Source: Arcobacter cryaerophilus gv. crypticus
Lineage (GTDB): Bacteria > Campylobacterota > Campylobacteria > Campylobacterales > Arcobacteraceae
DNA length: 64,000 nucleotides
Assembly: GCF_002993025.1 (NCBI RefSeq)
Contig: NZ_NXGI01000012.1
Span: forward strand, 155,879 to 219,878
Direction: 5' to 3'
Both the position numbers and the translations under genes were made by a program. The notes below the pieces were generated by a model. It was not told where the DNA came from, searched no databases, and was given only the letters and a program-made list of their open reading frames with translations. Below, piece by piece: positions 54,133 to 63,812 of this stretch. Within the stretch, counting starts at the first letter, position 1, and each line of letters begins with the position of its first letter.

Positions 54133-56010
54133 TTAATTTTCTAAATTTATATCCTCTTTTGGGGATAAGTAGTTTAGTTTTATAAGATTTTGAATTATCT
54201 CTTTAAAAACTGGAACTGCTGATTGTGCTGCATAATAGTGCGGTCTTATTGGATTTGGATTTATTACTGTAACTCCAATAGTATATGAATTTCCTTTATC
54301 ATCATTTACAAAACCTACAAAAGATGATATATATTTTTTCAAATACCCAGTTCCACCTGCTATTTGAGCTGTTCCTGTTTTTCCACCAATTTCAAGTCCT
54401 TCTATTCTTGCACTTCTTCCTGTTCCTTCTTGAACAGTTTTTATAAGCATTCTTTTCATCTCAGCTGCTGTTTCCTTTGAAATAACCTGCTCTGGTTCGT
54501 GAAAAAATGGAGATTGATATTTATTACTGTTTCTAGTTAAGTAAGAGACTATTTGTGGTGTAACCATAGCTCCATCGTTATTAAACACACTATATGCTTT
54601 TATTAATTGAATAAAAGTAGAAGTCATACCTTGACCAAAAGATACTGTTGCTTTATAAATATTTGGTCTTTTTTGTTTGTCCCCAACAGAAAATTGCCAA
54701 AGCTTTGGCATAACACCTCTTTTTTCATAAGGTAAATCTATTCCTGTTTTTCTTGTAAATCCAAACTTTTTCATACCTTCATAAAACTCTGGTCCTGTCA
54801 ATCTTTGTGCAATTTGAAGAGTTCCTATGTTTGAAGAAAATATTACAATATCGTCTATAGAAAGGTTTCCTTTTGGAAAAGCATGGTCATCTTTTATTGT
54901 AAATTTTCCAAAAGGAAAAGCACCTTTTGCATGAGTTTGATTATAAGCTGAAAAATACTCATTTTTTCTTACAACACCTTTATCCAAAGCCAAAGATATT
55001 GACAAAGGTTTCACAACAGAACCTGGCTCAAATTGATACTCAATAGCATTTACATTTAGATATGGAATATCACTTTGTTTTATATTTTCAGGATTAAATC
55101 TATTTGAACTAGCCATTGAAATTATTTTTCCAGTACGGCTTTCCATGATTGTAAGTAAAATTTCATCTGCTTTTGTTCTTATTTTATGATTATCTAATGT
55201 TGTTTCATTGTTTTTTTGAAGTTTCAAAGGAATATTTAGATTTAGACTATAACCATCAATTCTATGTTCCATTATTGAATTTTTATCAAAATATATATAT
55301 GATATTACATCTCTATAACCCTTCAATATACCATCTTTTGCCTCATTTAGCTTTTGATCATAAGACTTTTCTAGCCCTTTTACTCCATCAACTTTTGTTT
55401 TACCTGTTTGTGACTCCATTTTTTTGATATAACCTAAAACAGGAGTTAAAGCATCATCGTATGAAAATGTTCTTTTTTCTCCACTTTCACTAACTTCTAA
55501 TCTTCTAATTAAACTTAAACTTCCACCTTTTCGTGGTATAAAAACATTTAATTGATTTAGTTTTATATCAAGCTCTCGCAAGTTTTTTGCAGCTCTTGAA
55601 TCTATATTATATGAAAGTACTAAAAGTCCAGGATTTTTATCTACTTCTTTAAATTTTTCACTCAAAGTTTTATAATCTATTCCACTATAAATAGAAAAAA
55701 GTATCATAAAAAGCTCTTTTTTATCTGGGTTTAAATACCTTGTATCAACAGATGCTTTATATATTTTTTTAGAGCTAACTAAATTAAAGCCATCTTCACT
55801 AATAATATTTCCACGAACAGCTAATTCACTCTTTTCACCAGTTAAAGTAGGAAGTGTTCTTTTTTCATGAATAGTTCTATATATAGAAAAAAGTACGATA
55901 AAAATTCCAAAAGAAAGTAGTAAAAGCAAAATTAAGATTTTCTTTGTTTTTTGTTTAATTTCTAAAAGTTTATAATCTATTTGCATTTTTTTGAAGACAT
56001 CTTTATCCAT
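54133..56010 (-). CDS. ftsI: FtsI/PBP2-class penicillin-binding protein
   Basis: 625-residue transpeptidase. Cytoplasmic tail, one membrane helix (about 25-45, ILILLLLLSFGIFIVLFSI), the PBP dimerisation domain beginning RGNIISEDGFNL, and a transpeptidase domain with active-site FEPGSVVKPLS (SxxK), SSN in the FSSNIGTLQIAQ block and KTGTAQIAGG. It cross-links septal peptidoglycan. Assignment to FtsI rather than elongation PBP2 rests on the adjacent divergent ftsW. The two start codons are only 18 bases apart and no clear RBS is seen. Confidence 0.9.
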   Translation of the reverse strand: MDKDVFKKMQIDYKLLEIKQKTKKILILLLLLSFGIFIVLFSIYRTIHEKRTLPTLTGEKSELAVRGNIISEDGFNLVSSKKIYKASVDTRYLNPDKKELFMILFSIYSGIDYKTLSEKFKEVDKNPGLLVLSYNIDSRAAKNLRELDIKLNQLNVFIPRKGGSLSLIRRLEVSESGEKRTFSYDDALTPVLGYIKKMESQTGKTKVDGVKGLEKSYDQKLNEAKDGILKGYRDVISYIYFDKNSIMEHRIDGYSLNLNIPLKLQKNNETTLDNHKIRTKADEILLTIMESRTGKIISMASSNRFNPENIKQSDIPYLNVNAIEYQFEPGSVVKPLSISLALDKGVVRKNEYFSAYNQTHAKGAFPFGKFTIKDDHAFPKGNLSIDDIVIFSSNIGTLQIAQRLTGPEFYEGMKKFGFTRKTGIDLPYEKRGVMPKLWQFSVGDKQKRPNIYKATVSFGQGMTSTFIQLIKAYSVFNNDGAMVTPQIVSYLTRNSNKYQSPFFHEPEQVISKETAAEMKRMLIKTVQEGTGRSARIEGLEIGGKTGTAQIAGGTGYLKKYISSFVGFVNDDKGNSYTIGVTVINPNPIRPHYYAAQSAVPVFKEIIQNLIKLNYLSPKEDINLEN

Positions 56011-56028
56011 AATGTTATATAATAAAGT
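56011..56028. promoter_or_regulatory. 18-base ftsI/ftsW divergent promoter region
   Basis: Only 18 bases separate the divergent start codons. They contain TATAAT on the plus strand (56018-56023) whose expected transcript start is at or next to the ftsW ATG, and TATA-like sequence on the other strand. Neither start has a convincing Shine-Dalgarno. Leaderless or nearly leaderless mRNAs would fit. Confidence 0.5.
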
Positions 56029-57297
56029 ATGGATTATATCAAAAATAAGATTAAATTATTAACTACAGGCGAAAACCTAAGAGAACCAGATTACTTTTTG
56101 TTTATTTTGGTTTCTATGCTTATTATTGTGAGCATAGTTTTTTCATATTCGCTTACTATTTATACTGTTGAGTTTTTAGGTTATGGGCAGTTTCACTATA
56201 TTTTAAGACAAGGTTTGGTTGGGATATTTTGTATATTCCTAATGTCGTGGATGGCAAGATTAAATCCAAATAAAATAATGCATAGAACAGGAATGACACT
56301 ATTTGGTGTTGGACTTTTTCTAATGGTTATAATGCCTTTTTTACCAGCTTCTTTGGTTACTGCTTCAGGTGGTGCAAATAGATGGATTAGGCTTCCTGGG
56401 ATATCTTTGTCTCCAGTTGAGATATTTAAAATAGGTTTTATATATTTTTTATCTTGGTCATTTTTTAGAAAAGTTATTCATCAACCAAAGAAAGGTCTCT
56501 TTGGGGATTTATTACTACTTTCTCCTTACTTTTTAGTATTTATTTTTATTGTTTTTTTAATTGCTGTTTTACAAAAAGATTTAGGACAAGTTGCATTATT
56601 AACTTCTATTATGCTTACATTAATTATATTCGCAAATAGATCCTTAAAAATAATCTTTGCATTAATTATTATAGCAATTGTAGGTATGATAGTTCTAATA
56701 GCAGCAGCACCGCATAGAATAAACAGAATTCACTCTTGGTGGTCTATGGTTCAAGATGGTATTTTATCAGTTCTTCCAGGAACGTTTGAGCAGTACTTAA
56801 GAATAAAAAACTTACCAGAACCATATCAAGTATCACACTCTTTAAACGCAATTCACAATGGAGGATTTTTTGGACAAGGTATCTCTTTTGGAGATTTAAA
56901 AGTTGGTTTTTTAAGTGAAGTTCACACTGACTTCGTTATTGCTGGTATAACAGAAGAGATAGGTTGGCTTGGAACATTTCTTATAACTACGATTTTAATG
57001 TTGATTATATTAAGAATTTTAGCAATTAGTAGAAAAGTTGATAGTAAAATATTTCATCTTTTTACAACAGGAATTGCTCTTATGATTATTGTTGCATTTT
57101 TAATAAATGGTGCAGGAATTTCAGGAATTATTCCTATAAAAGGGATTGCTGTTCCATTTTTATCATATGGTGGTTCATCTTTGGTTACAAGCTCATTTGC
57201 AATAGGATTAGTTCTTTCAATTAGTAGAACTGTAAAAAAATATGAACCACAAAAAAGTATTATAAAAGAAAAACCTCAAAGGATAATTATTAGATGA
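56029..57297 (+). CDS. ftsW: FtsW peptidoglycan glycosyltransferase
   Basis: 422 residues, about ten membrane helices of the SEDS family. Conserved blocks: GGANRWIRLPGISLSPVEIFK, QKDLGQVALL (catalytic Asp region), HIGGFFGQG-like AIHNGGFFGQGISFGDLK, and GGSSLV near the end (PFLSYGGSSLVTS). FtsW polymerises glycan strands at the septum with FtsI. murG follows with a four-base overlap, a classical division/cell-wall order that distinguishes it from RodA. Confidence 0.93.
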   Translation: MDYIKNKIKLLTTGENLREPDYFLFILVSMLIIVSIVFSYSLTIYTVEFLGYGQFHYILRQGLVGIFCIFLMSWMARLNPNKIMHRTGMTLFGVGLFLMVIMPFLPASLVTASGGANRWIRLPGISLSPVEIFKIGFIYFLSWSFFRKVIHQPKKGLFGDLLLLSPYFLVFIFIVFLIAVLQKDLGQVALLTSIMLTLIIFANRSLKIIFALIIIAIVGMIVLIAAAPHRINRIHSWWSMVQDGILSVLPGTFEQYLRIKNLPEPYQVSHSLNAIHNGGFFGQGISFGDLKVGFLSEVHTDFVIAGITEEIGWLGTFLITTILMLIILRILAISRKVDSKIFHLFTTGIALMIIVAFLINGAGISGIIPIKGIAVPFLSYGGSSLVTSSFAIGLVLSISRTVKKYEPQKSIIKEKPQRIIIR

Positions 57298-58316
57298 GTA
57301 AAGTTGTTGTAATAACAGGTGGAGGAACAGGCGGACATCTAAAAATTGCTGATGTTTTTATATCTGAGTTTAAAAAAAGAGGTTTTGAAGTTGTTTTTAT
57401 AGGTTCAAGCTATGGGCAAGATAAGTTTTGGTTTGAAAATGATGAGAGATTAAAAGAGAAAATATTTTTAAATACAAGTGGAGTTGTAAACAAAAGAGGA
57501 ATATCTAAGATTTTTTCTCTTTTAAATATATTTTATAAAGCTATTTTTTGTCTTAAGATTTTAAAAAAGTATGGAGTTAAAACAGTTATTTCTGTTGGTG
57601 GGTTTAGTGCTGCTAGTGCATCAATTGCAACTATATTTAAAAAAGATTGTAATCTTTTTTTACATGAACAAAACTCAAAAATTGGGGCTTTAAATAAACA
57701 AACTTTAAAATATACAAAAAAAGCTTACTCATCTTTTCATGACTTTTCACCAATAAAAGATTATCCAGTTGATATTAAGTTTTTCAAAAATGCAAGAGTG
57801 AGAAAAGAGATTAAAACTCTTGCATTTTTTGGTGGTTCTCAAGGAGCAGTTGCAATTAATAACTTTGCTTTAAAAGTTGCACCAAAACTAAATGAAATGG
57901 GTATAAAAATAGTTCATCAAGCTGGGAAAAATGACTTTTTAAGAGTAAAAAGTGAGTATGAAAAACTAAGACTTGATGTAGATGTTTTTGATTTTACAAA
58001 AGATATTTTACAAAAAATGAATGAAGCTGATTTTTGTGTAAGCCGAGCTGGTGCTTCAACACTTTTTGAGCTTTGTGCAAACAATCTTCCAACTTTTTTT
58101 ATACCATTTAAATATGCAGCTCAAAATCATCAATACTACAATGCAAAAGCTTTGTTTGAAAAAAACTTATGTTTTTTGCAAAGTGAAGATGAGCTAGATG
58201 AAAACTACTTTTTTGATTGTTTAAATAGCAATATAGAAAAAATTAGCACTGGTTTAAAAGAGTTTATTAAACCAAATGCTGTAGAAAAAATCGTAGATGA
58301 TATTTTAAATAATTAA
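57294..58316 (+). CDS. murG: MurG N-acetylglucosaminyltransferase
   Basis: 340-residue GT28-family enzyme that adds GlcNAc to lipid I to make lipid II on the cytoplasmic face. N-terminal TGGGTGGHLKIAD glycine-rich loop, GGFSAASASIA, the HEQNSKIG block, GGSQGAVAIN at the second domain, and SRAGASTLFELCANNLP. The usual position 14 variation (LKIAD in place of HV.PA) is as in this phylum. ATG overlaps ftsW; TAA overlaps the convergent uppP stop (TTAA). Confidence 0.95.
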   Translation: MSKVVVITGGGTGGHLKIADVFISEFKKRGFEVVFIGSSYGQDKFWFENDERLKEKIFLNTSGVVNKRGISKIFSLLNIFYKAIFCLKILKKYGVKTVISVGGFSAASASIATIFKKDCNLFLHEQNSKIGALNKQTLKYTKKAYSSFHDFSPIKDYPVDIKFFKNARVRKEIKTLAFFGGSQGAVAINNFALKVAPKLNEMGIKIVHQAGKNDFLRVKSEYEKLRLDVDVFDFTKDILQKMNEADFCVSRAGASTLFELCANNLPTFFIPFKYAAQNHQYYNAKALFEKNLCFLQSEDELDENYFFDCLNSNIEKISTGLKEFIKPNAVEKIVDDILNN

Positions 58317-59080
58317 AATATCATTAGTATTAAAACCCCAAAAACAATTCTGTAAATCCCAAAAGCTACAAAAGTAAATTTATCTAAAAACTTCAAAAAT
58401 AGTTTGATTACCAAATAAGCAACAACAAAAGATGTTGTAAAACCAACTGCTAGGTTTATAAAATTTCCATCTTGAAGTATTTGGGCATGGTGTTTGTAAA
58501 CATCATAAAAAGTTGTAGCACACATAACAGGAACAGCAAGTAAAAAAGAGAACTCAGCACTTGCTTTTCTATTAAATCCTACAAGCATAGCTCCAATTAT
58601 ACTAGCACCCGCACGGCTAGTACCTGGTATTAGTGCAGCAACTTGAGCAATACCAATAAATAAAGCTTGTTTGAAGCTCACATCTTCAACATTTGATATA
58701 TGTTTTTTATTCTCATCATAAAACTTCTCAACAATTAAAAATATAACTCCACCAATAATAAACATCCAAGCTACAATCTCAATACTAAACATAGCTTTTA
58801 TTTGGCTTGAAAAGATAAATCCAACAACTCCAATAGGCAAAAATGCAATAGCAATTTTTATCCATAAATTTATATGTTTAAATGTAAATTTAGATGGATA
58901 GATAAAAACCAAAGCCATGATTGCAGCAAATTGAATGATTATTTCAAAAGCCTTATTTACATTGTTTTGTTCAATTCCCAAAAACTCACTTAAAACTATT
59001 AAATGTCCTGTAGAAGATACTGGTATAAACTCAGTAATTCCTTCTATAATTCCTAACCAAATTGCATCAAATATACTCAA
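58313..59080 (-). CDS. uppP: Undecaprenyl-diphosphatase (UppP/BacA)
   Basis: 255 residues, about eight membrane helices. BacA motifs: GIIEGITEFIPVSSTGHL near the N-terminus and PGTSRAGASIIGAMLVGFNRKASAEFSFLLAVP. It recycles undecaprenyl pyrophosphate for peptidoglycan synthesis. Its start overlaps the mqnA stop by four bases and its stop overlaps murG, an arrangement linking wall genes on both strands. Confidence 0.95.
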   Translation of the reverse strand: MSIFDAIWLGIIEGITEFIPVSSTGHLIVLSEFLGIEQNNVNKAFEIIIQFAAIMALVFIYPSKFTFKHINLWIKIAIAFLPIGVVGFIFSSQIKAMFSIEIVAWMFIIGGVIFLIVEKFYDENKKHISNVEDVSFKQALFIGIAQVAALIPGTSRAGASIIGAMLVGFNRKASAEFSFLLAVPVMCATTFYDVYKHHAQILQDGNFINLAVGFTTSFVVAYLVIKLFLKFLDKFTFVAFGIYRIVFGVLILMIF

Positions 59081-59742
59081 ATTATTCCTTTTTCTTTTGT
59101 AAGTTTTAAAAATAGTTTTAAAGCTCGTTTCTCTTTATACCCAAGATCATAATCAATTTTTGTAAGATAATCCAAGATATTTTTCTTTGAAATACCACTT
59201 CTTTTTGAGTATTGTTCTAAAATATACTGTGGAATTTTTATCTTTTTTTTATCAAAATTTTTTGTGAGTTTTTTTAATCTATTTTCATATTTGTTGTAGC
59301 ATAAAACTGCAAATACAAAAGGAAGATTGTACTTATTTTGCCACTGTTTTGCTAAATCTATAAAATCTTCACCTCTGTTATCATGGTAAAACTTCAAGGC
59401 TTTATCTCCAATAATTACTTCTCCATCTAGTTTTAAAACTTTTGCTAGTGCATTTGAAGTTTTTGATTGAAAATCATCTTTATTTTTTCTATTTGGTAAG
59501 ATTAAAACAGAATCTACATAATCTCTTGCAATTATTCCAAAATCCAAAAAATTTTCATTTCTTGAGCCAATTGAAGAGATAAAAGCACTGTGAGTTTTTC
59601 TTTTTTTAAAACTATTTGTAATTTTTGATGGATATGATTTTTTGTACTCAATACTTGATTTAAGTTGATTTGATTTTATATTTTTTTTGATATAAATGTG
59701 AAAAGGTAATAAGTTTATAAAATCAATTTTTGAAAATATCAT
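59077..59742 (-). CDS. mqnA: Chorismate dehydratase MqnA
   Basis: 221 residues from ATG 59740-59742 (AAAGG upstream). MqnA converts chorismate to 3-enolpyruvylbenzoate, first step of the futalosine menaquinone pathway. Family features: FSKIDFINLLPFHIYIKK at the N-terminus, SAFISSIGSRNENFLDFGIIARDYVDSVLI-type central block and GEVIIGDKALKFY. The frame is open 102 codons further upstream, but that part is antisense to moaD and unlike MqnA, so I exclude it. Operon with uppP (four-base overlap). Confidence 0.92.
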   Translation of the reverse strand: MIFSKIDFINLLPFHIYIKKNIKSNQLKSSIEYKKSYPSKITNSFKKRKTHSAFISSIGSRNENFLDFGIIARDYVDSVLILPNRKNKDDFQSKTSNALAKVLKLDGEVIIGDKALKFYHDNRGEDFIDLAKQWQNKYNLPFVFAVLCYNKYENRLKKLTKNFDKKKIKIPQYILEQYSKRSGISKKNILDYLTKIDYDLGYKEKRALKLFLKLTKEKGII

Positions 59743-59812
59743 AAAATTGTTGCCTTTAGTCTTTAAAATTAAAGCTGATATAATAGTATAAAAATAATTA
59801 GAAGGTATTAAA

Positions 59813-60034
59813 ATGGTGAAAATAGAATTTTTAGGTCCAATAAATAAAGAAGATATTAATTTAGATATTAAAAATTTAAAAGAGTTATCAGATATTTTAA
59901 AAAATGATGAAAAAGTATCTTCTTGGCTTGAAACTTGTGCAGTTGCTATAAATGATTGTTTAGTTAGCTCAAAAGATGTTGAATTAAAAAGTGGAGATAA
60001 AGTAAGTTTACTTCCTCCTGTTTGTGGTGGTTGA
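59813..60034 (+). CDS. moaD: Molybdopterin synthase sulfur-carrier subunit
   Basis: 73 residues, ubiquitin-like fold, ending LLPPVCGG, the Gly-Gly tail that is thiocarboxylated. It donates sulfur to precursor Z for molybdopterin. RBS AAGG before ATG. It starts 71 bases from the divergent mqnA and moaE follows two bases after its stop. Confidence 0.94.
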   Translation: MVKIEFLGPINKEDINLDIKNLKELSDILKNDEKVSSWLETCAVAINDCLVSSKDVELKSGDKVSLLPPVCGG

Positions 60035-60036
60035 TT

Positions 60037-60486
60037 ATGTTTAAACAAGATTTACAGCTTCACAAAGGAAGCTTAGAGATAGAAAAAATTCACAACTCTT
60101 GGTATGAAAAGTATAAGAACTTAAATTATGGTGCTTTTATAACTTTTGTTGGTGTAGTAAGAGATGAAGACGGTATAGATGGACTATCTTTTGATATTTA
60201 TGAACCAATTTTAAAAAAATGGTTTGAATCTTGGCAAGAAAAAGCAAAAACTAAAAATGCAATAGTTTTTCTAGCTCACAGCCTTGGTGATGTAAAAAAT
60301 CACGAAAGCTCATACATTTCTGGTGTTTGTAGCCCAAAAAGAAGAGTTGCTTTAGAGTTAATAGATGAGTTTGTTGAAGATTTTAAGAAAAATGCTCCAA
60401 TTTGGAAATACGATTTAAAAGATAATCAAAGAATTTATGCAAAAGATAGAAGCCAAAAAATAGATGGTGCTGGGATTTTATCATGA
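60037..60486 (+). CDS. moaE: Molybdopterin synthase catalytic subunit
   Basis: 149 residues from ATG 60037 (MFKQDLQLHKG); a GTG-type extension of five codons would read into moaD. MoaE motifs: GAFITFVGVVRDEDG, LAHSLGDVKNHESSYISGVCSPKRRVALE and PIWKYDLK with catalytic Lys/Arg. It forms the heterotetramer with MoaD. Its stop overlaps the next gene by four bases (ATGA). Confidence 0.94.
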   Translation: MFKQDLQLHKGSLEIEKIHNSWYEKYKNLNYGAFITFVGVVRDEDGIDGLSFDIYEPILKKWFESWQEKAKTKNAIVFLAHSLGDVKNHESSYISGVCSPKRRVALELIDEFVEDFKKNAPIWKYDLKDNQRIYAKDRSQKIDGAGILS

Positions 60487-61286
60487 GTAAAAAAACAAGA
60501 GTAGATCTGCACAATCACACAACACTTTGTAACCACGCAACTGGAACTGTTGAAGGGTATGTACAAAGAGCAATAGAGCTAGGAGTTGATGAGTATGGAT
60601 TTGCATGCCATGCACCTATGAATTTTGATCCAAAATATAGAATGAAACTTGAAGAAAAAGCTTTGTATGAATCTTGGGTAAATGAAGCAAAAGAGAAATA
60701 CAAAGATAAAATCAAAGTTTTATTAGCCTATGAAGTTGATTTTTTAAATGGTTTTATGCTTGATGAGATTTTAAATGCAAATGTTGATTATTTAATAGGT
60801 TCAGTGCACTTTTTACAAAATAAAAACGAAATGTGGGGATTTGATAATCCTGAATTTATAGGTGTTTATAAAAGTGTTGATATAGATAAAATTTGGGAAG
60901 ATTACTTTGATGCAATCTCTCAAATGGCAAAAACGAACTATTTTCAAATAGTTGGGCATTTGGATTTAATAAAAGTTTTTAAATTTTTACCAAAAAAAGA
61001 TATTAGATTAATCGCAAAAAATGCCTTAAAACAGATAAAAAAATCAAATATGATTTTGGAATTAAATCCAGCGGGCTTGCGAAAACCAATAGCAGAAGCT
61101 TATCCATCAAAACAGCTTTTAGAAGAGGCTTTTTCTTTAGGAATTAATATTACATTTGGTTCAGATGCTCATAGTATTGAGCATGTTGGTTTTGGATACA
61201 GTGAAATCAGTTCTTTAGCAAAAGAGGTTGGATACACAAAATGTGCTACTTTTTATAAAAAAGAGATGAGTTTAATCGAGTTTTAG
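60483..61286 (+). CDS. PHP-domain phosphatase, histidinol-phosphatase (HisJ/HisK) type
   Basis: 267 residues. PHP signature VDLHNHTTLCNHATG near residue 8, ACHAPMNFDP, LAYEVDFL, IGSVHFL and ITFGSDAHSIEHVG, matching the HisJ/HisK family that dephosphorylates histidinol phosphate. Context (behind moaDE, before glnA) does not add support for histidine synthesis, so another phosphomonoester is possible. Start overlaps moaE. Confidence 0.82.
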   Translation: MSKKTRVDLHNHTTLCNHATGTVEGYVQRAIELGVDEYGFACHAPMNFDPKYRMKLEEKALYESWVNEAKEKYKDKIKVLLAYEVDFLNGFMLDEILNANVDYLIGSVHFLQNKNEMWGFDNPEFIGVYKSVDIDKIWEDYFDAISQMAKTNYFQIVGHLDLIKVFKFLPKKDIRLIAKNALKQIKKSNMILELNPAGLRKPIAEAYPSKQLLEEAFSLGINITFGSDAHSIEHVGFGYSEISSLAKEVGYTKCATFYKKEMSLIEF

Positions 61287-61321
61287 ATAAAATGGCGACT
61301 TAAAATTTTTGGAGTTAAAAA

Positions 61322-62749
61322 ATGGGAAAATTTGTAAATAATATAGAAGAGTTTTTTAAGTTTTGTAGTGAAAATGAAGTGAAATTTGTAGATTTTAGAT
61401 TTACTGATTTAAAAGGAACATGGCATCATGTAACTTATAATATTAAAGCTGTAAACAAAGATTTACTAGCAAATGGAATGCCTTTTGATGGTTCATCTAT
61501 TGATGCTTGGCAGCCAATTCATAAATCAGATATGATTTTAAAACCAGATGTTCCAACTGCATTTTTAGACCCATTTACAGCTGACAGTACAGTAATTGTA
61601 ATTTGTGATGTTTATGATATTTATGAAAACCAAATGTATGAAAAATGTCCAAGATCGATTGCAAAAAAAGCAGTAGATTATTTAGCAGAGGCAAATATTG
61701 GTGATGTTGCATATTTTGGTCCTGAAAATGAATTCTTTATTTTTGATGATGTTAAAATTATAGATAGCGTAAATGAATCTTATTTTAGAGTTGATTGTGA
61801 AGATGGAGAGTGGAATGATGCAAAAAACTATGAAGGTGGAAATATAGGTCATAGAGCTAGACTTAAAGGTGGATATTTCCCTGTAGCTCCTATTGATAAT
61901 GGTGTTGATTTAAGAGCTGAAATGATGCAAGTTTTAGAGCAAGTTGGTCTTGAAGTAACATTAGGTCACCACGAAGTAGCTCAAGGTCAACATGAAATTG
62001 GAATAGTTTTTAGTGATTTAATTGAGGCTAGTGATAATGTTCAAAAACTAAAATATGTTATTAAAATGGTAGCTCACTTAAATGGAAAATCTGCAACATT
62101 TATGCCAAAACCTCTTTATGGAGACAATGGAAGTGGAATGCATGTTCACCAAAGTATCTGGAAAGATGGTAAAAACCTATTTTACAAACAAGGTGAATAT
62201 GGAAATTTAAGTGATATTGCAAGATGGTATATTGGTGGTATTTTTAAACATGCACGAGCACTAGCTGCATTTACAAACCCATCAACAAACTCTTATAAAA
62301 GATTAATTCCAGGATTTGAAGCACCTTCAATTTTAACTTATTCATCACAAAATAGAAGTGCTTCTTGTAGAATTCCTTATGGAGCTGGAGAAAAAGCAAC
62401 AAGAGTTGAAATGAGATTTCCAGATTCAACAGCTTGTCCATATTTAGCATTTTCAGCTATGTTAATGGCTGGACTTGATGGAATAAAAAATAAATATGAA
62501 CCAATTGGTCCTATGGATGATGATTTATATGAACTTACTTTAGATGAGATAAGAGATAGAGATATTCCTCAAATGCCTCACACTTTAAGAGGTTCGCTAG
62601 AGGCACTAATTAGATACAATGAGTTTTTAAGACCTGTATTTACTAAAAAAATGATAGATACTTATCAACACTACAAATTTTCAACTCAAGTTTGGCCTTA
62701 TGAAGCAAGACCTACACCATTTGAATTTAAAACAATGTACTCTTGCTAA
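61322..62749 (+). CDS. glnA: Glutamine synthetase type I
   Basis: 475 residues. N-terminal beta-Grasp domain ([18 protein letters not shown]), [11 protein letters not shown], metal-binding [51 protein letters not shown], and [19 protein letters not shown]. The Tyr of the adenylylation-loop region is retained ([10 protein letters not shown]). It makes glutamine from glutamate, ammonia and ATP. RBS GGAG upstream; strong terminator downstream. Confidence 0.97.
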   Translation: MGKFVNNIEEFFKFCSENEVKFVDFRFTDLKGTWHHVTYNIKAVNKDLLANGMPFDGSSIDAWQPIHKSDMILKPDVPTAFLDPFTADSTVIVICDVYDIYENQMYEKCPRSIAKKAVDYLAEANIGDVAYFGPENEFFIFDDVKIIDSVNESYFRVDCEDGEWNDAKNYEGGNIGHRARLKGGYFPVAPIDNGVDLRAEMMQVLEQVGLEVTLGHHEVAQGQHEIGIVFSDLIEASDNVQKLKYVIKMVAHLNGKSATFMPKPLYGDNGSGMHVHQSIWKDGKNLFYKQGEYGNLSDIARWYIGGIFKHARALAAFTNPSTNSYKRLIPGFEAPSILTYSSQNRSASCRIPYGAGEKATRVEMRFPDSTACPYLAFSAMLMAGLDGIKNKYEPIGPMDDDLYELTLDEIRDRDIPQMPHTLRGSLEALIRYNEFLRPVFTKKMIDTYQHYKFSTQVWPYEARPTPFEFKTMYSC

Positions 62750-62752
62750 TTT

Positions 62753-62784
62753 AATAAGATAAGAGTTTTTACTCTTATCTTATT
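62753..62784 (+). terminator. glnA terminator
   Basis: Perfect 13-bp stem (arms AATAAGATAAGAG / CTCTTATCTTATT) with a six-base loop, starting four bases after the glnA stop. Its 3' arm is T-rich, consistent with intrinsic termination on the plus strand. Confidence 0.8.
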
Positions 62785-62892
62785 TATAATACTTTTACTA
62801 AACCTATATCTTTTTTAAACAAACTAAATAACCAAAAATCTCTTATAAATAATTAATAATATATTGTTTTTAAAAATTAAGCACTATTTTTG

Positions 62893-62902
62893 TATAATAA
62901 AA
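62893..62902 (+). promoter_or_regulatory. Predicted promoter of ribH-nusB-pyrF
   Basis: TGTATAATAA, an extended -10 element, lies about 30 bases before the ribH ATG in AT-rich sequence. The rest of the glnA-ribH gap (about 62785-62890) shows no reading frame. Confidence 0.55.
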
Positions 62903-62930
62903 GCTATTTTTAAAGATTTTGGAGTGTAAA

Positions 62931-63401
62931 ATGAGATTAATAGAAGGTTCTTTAAGGCTAAAAGGAAACGAAAAAGTAGCCATAATAAATGGAAGATTTA
63001 ACCACATAATAACTGATAGATTAGTAGAAGGTGCAAAAGATTCATTCAAAAGACATGGTGGAAATGAAGAAAATTTAGATTTGATTTTAGTACCAGGTGC
63101 ATTTGAAATTCCATTTGCTCTTGAAAAAGCACTATCAAGTGGAAAATACGATGCAGTTTGTTGTGTTGGAGCAGTTATAAGAGGAGCTACTCCTCATTTT
63201 GACTATATTAGCGCAGAAGCAACAAAAGGAATAGCAACAGTTGCTTTAAAATACGGAAAACCTGTATCAAATGGTGTTTTAACAACAGACACAATTGAGC
63301 AAGCAATTGAGAGAGCTGGTTCAAAAGTTGGTAACAAAGGTGCTGAAGCTATGGTTACAATAATAGAAATGCTAGATTTATATAGCGAAATGGAAAAATA
63401 A
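62931..63401 (+). CDS. ribH: 6,7-dimethyl-8-ribityllumazine synthase
   Basis: 156 residues from ATG 62931, with GGAG nine bases upstream; an ATG four codons earlier sits on that RBS. Conserved blocks: [64 protein letters not shown]. RibH makes the lumazine precursor of riboflavin and forms icosahedral capsids. One base separates it from nusB, a common pairing. Confidence 0.97.
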   Translation: MRLIEGSLRLKGNEKVAIINGRFNHIITDRLVEGAKDSFKRHGGNEENLDLILVPGAFEIPFALEKALSSGKYDAVCCVGAVIRGATPHFDYISAEATKGIATVALKYGKPVSNGVLTTDTIEQAIERAGSKVGNKGAEAMVTIIEMLDLYSEMEK

Positions 63402-63402
63402 T

Positions 63403-63801
63403 TTGGCAACAAGAACACAAGCAAGAGAGTCTGTAATTGGACTTTTATATGCATATGATTTAGGAAATGTTGAGATTGCAAAATTTGTTGATGATATTTT
63501 AGAAGAAAAAAAGATAAGAAATAGCCAAAAAGAGTTTGCTTTAAATATATTTAATGGAACTATAAAAAATATTTCAAAAATTGATGAACAAATAGTAAAT
63601 CATCTTACTCAAGGAACTATCCAAGATGTTGGAAGTGTTGAAAAATCAATATTAAGACTTGCAATATATGAGATATTATTTGAGAACTTATCAAGAGCAA
63701 TAGTTATAAATGAAGCAATAGAGCTTAGCAAAAAGCTAGCAAGTGATGGTGCTCCAAAGTTTATAAATGCAATTTTAGACCAAATAAAAATAGAGAAGTA
63801 A
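63403..63801 (+). CDS. nusB: Transcription antitermination factor NusB
   Basis: 132 residues from TTG 63403. All-helical NusB fold: [20 protein letters not shown] at the N-terminus, [18 protein letters not shown] and [26 protein letters not shown]. Acts with NusE in rRNA antitermination. The start TTG follows the ribH stop by one base, and pyrF follows by eleven. Confidence 0.95.
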   Translation: MATRTQARESVIGLLYAYDLGNVEIAKFVDDILEEKKIRNSQKEFALNIFNGTIKNISKIDEQIVNHLTQGTIQDVGSVEKSILRLAIYEILFENLSRAIVINEAIELSKKLASDGAPKFINAILDQIKIEK

Positions 63802-63812
63802 AGGTCAAATTT

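Noticed and set aside
59743-60048. 102-codon N-terminal extension of mqnA
   Set aside because: It is antisense to moaD, carries no MqnA similarity and the internal ATG at 59740-59742 has a ribosome binding site and matches the family start.
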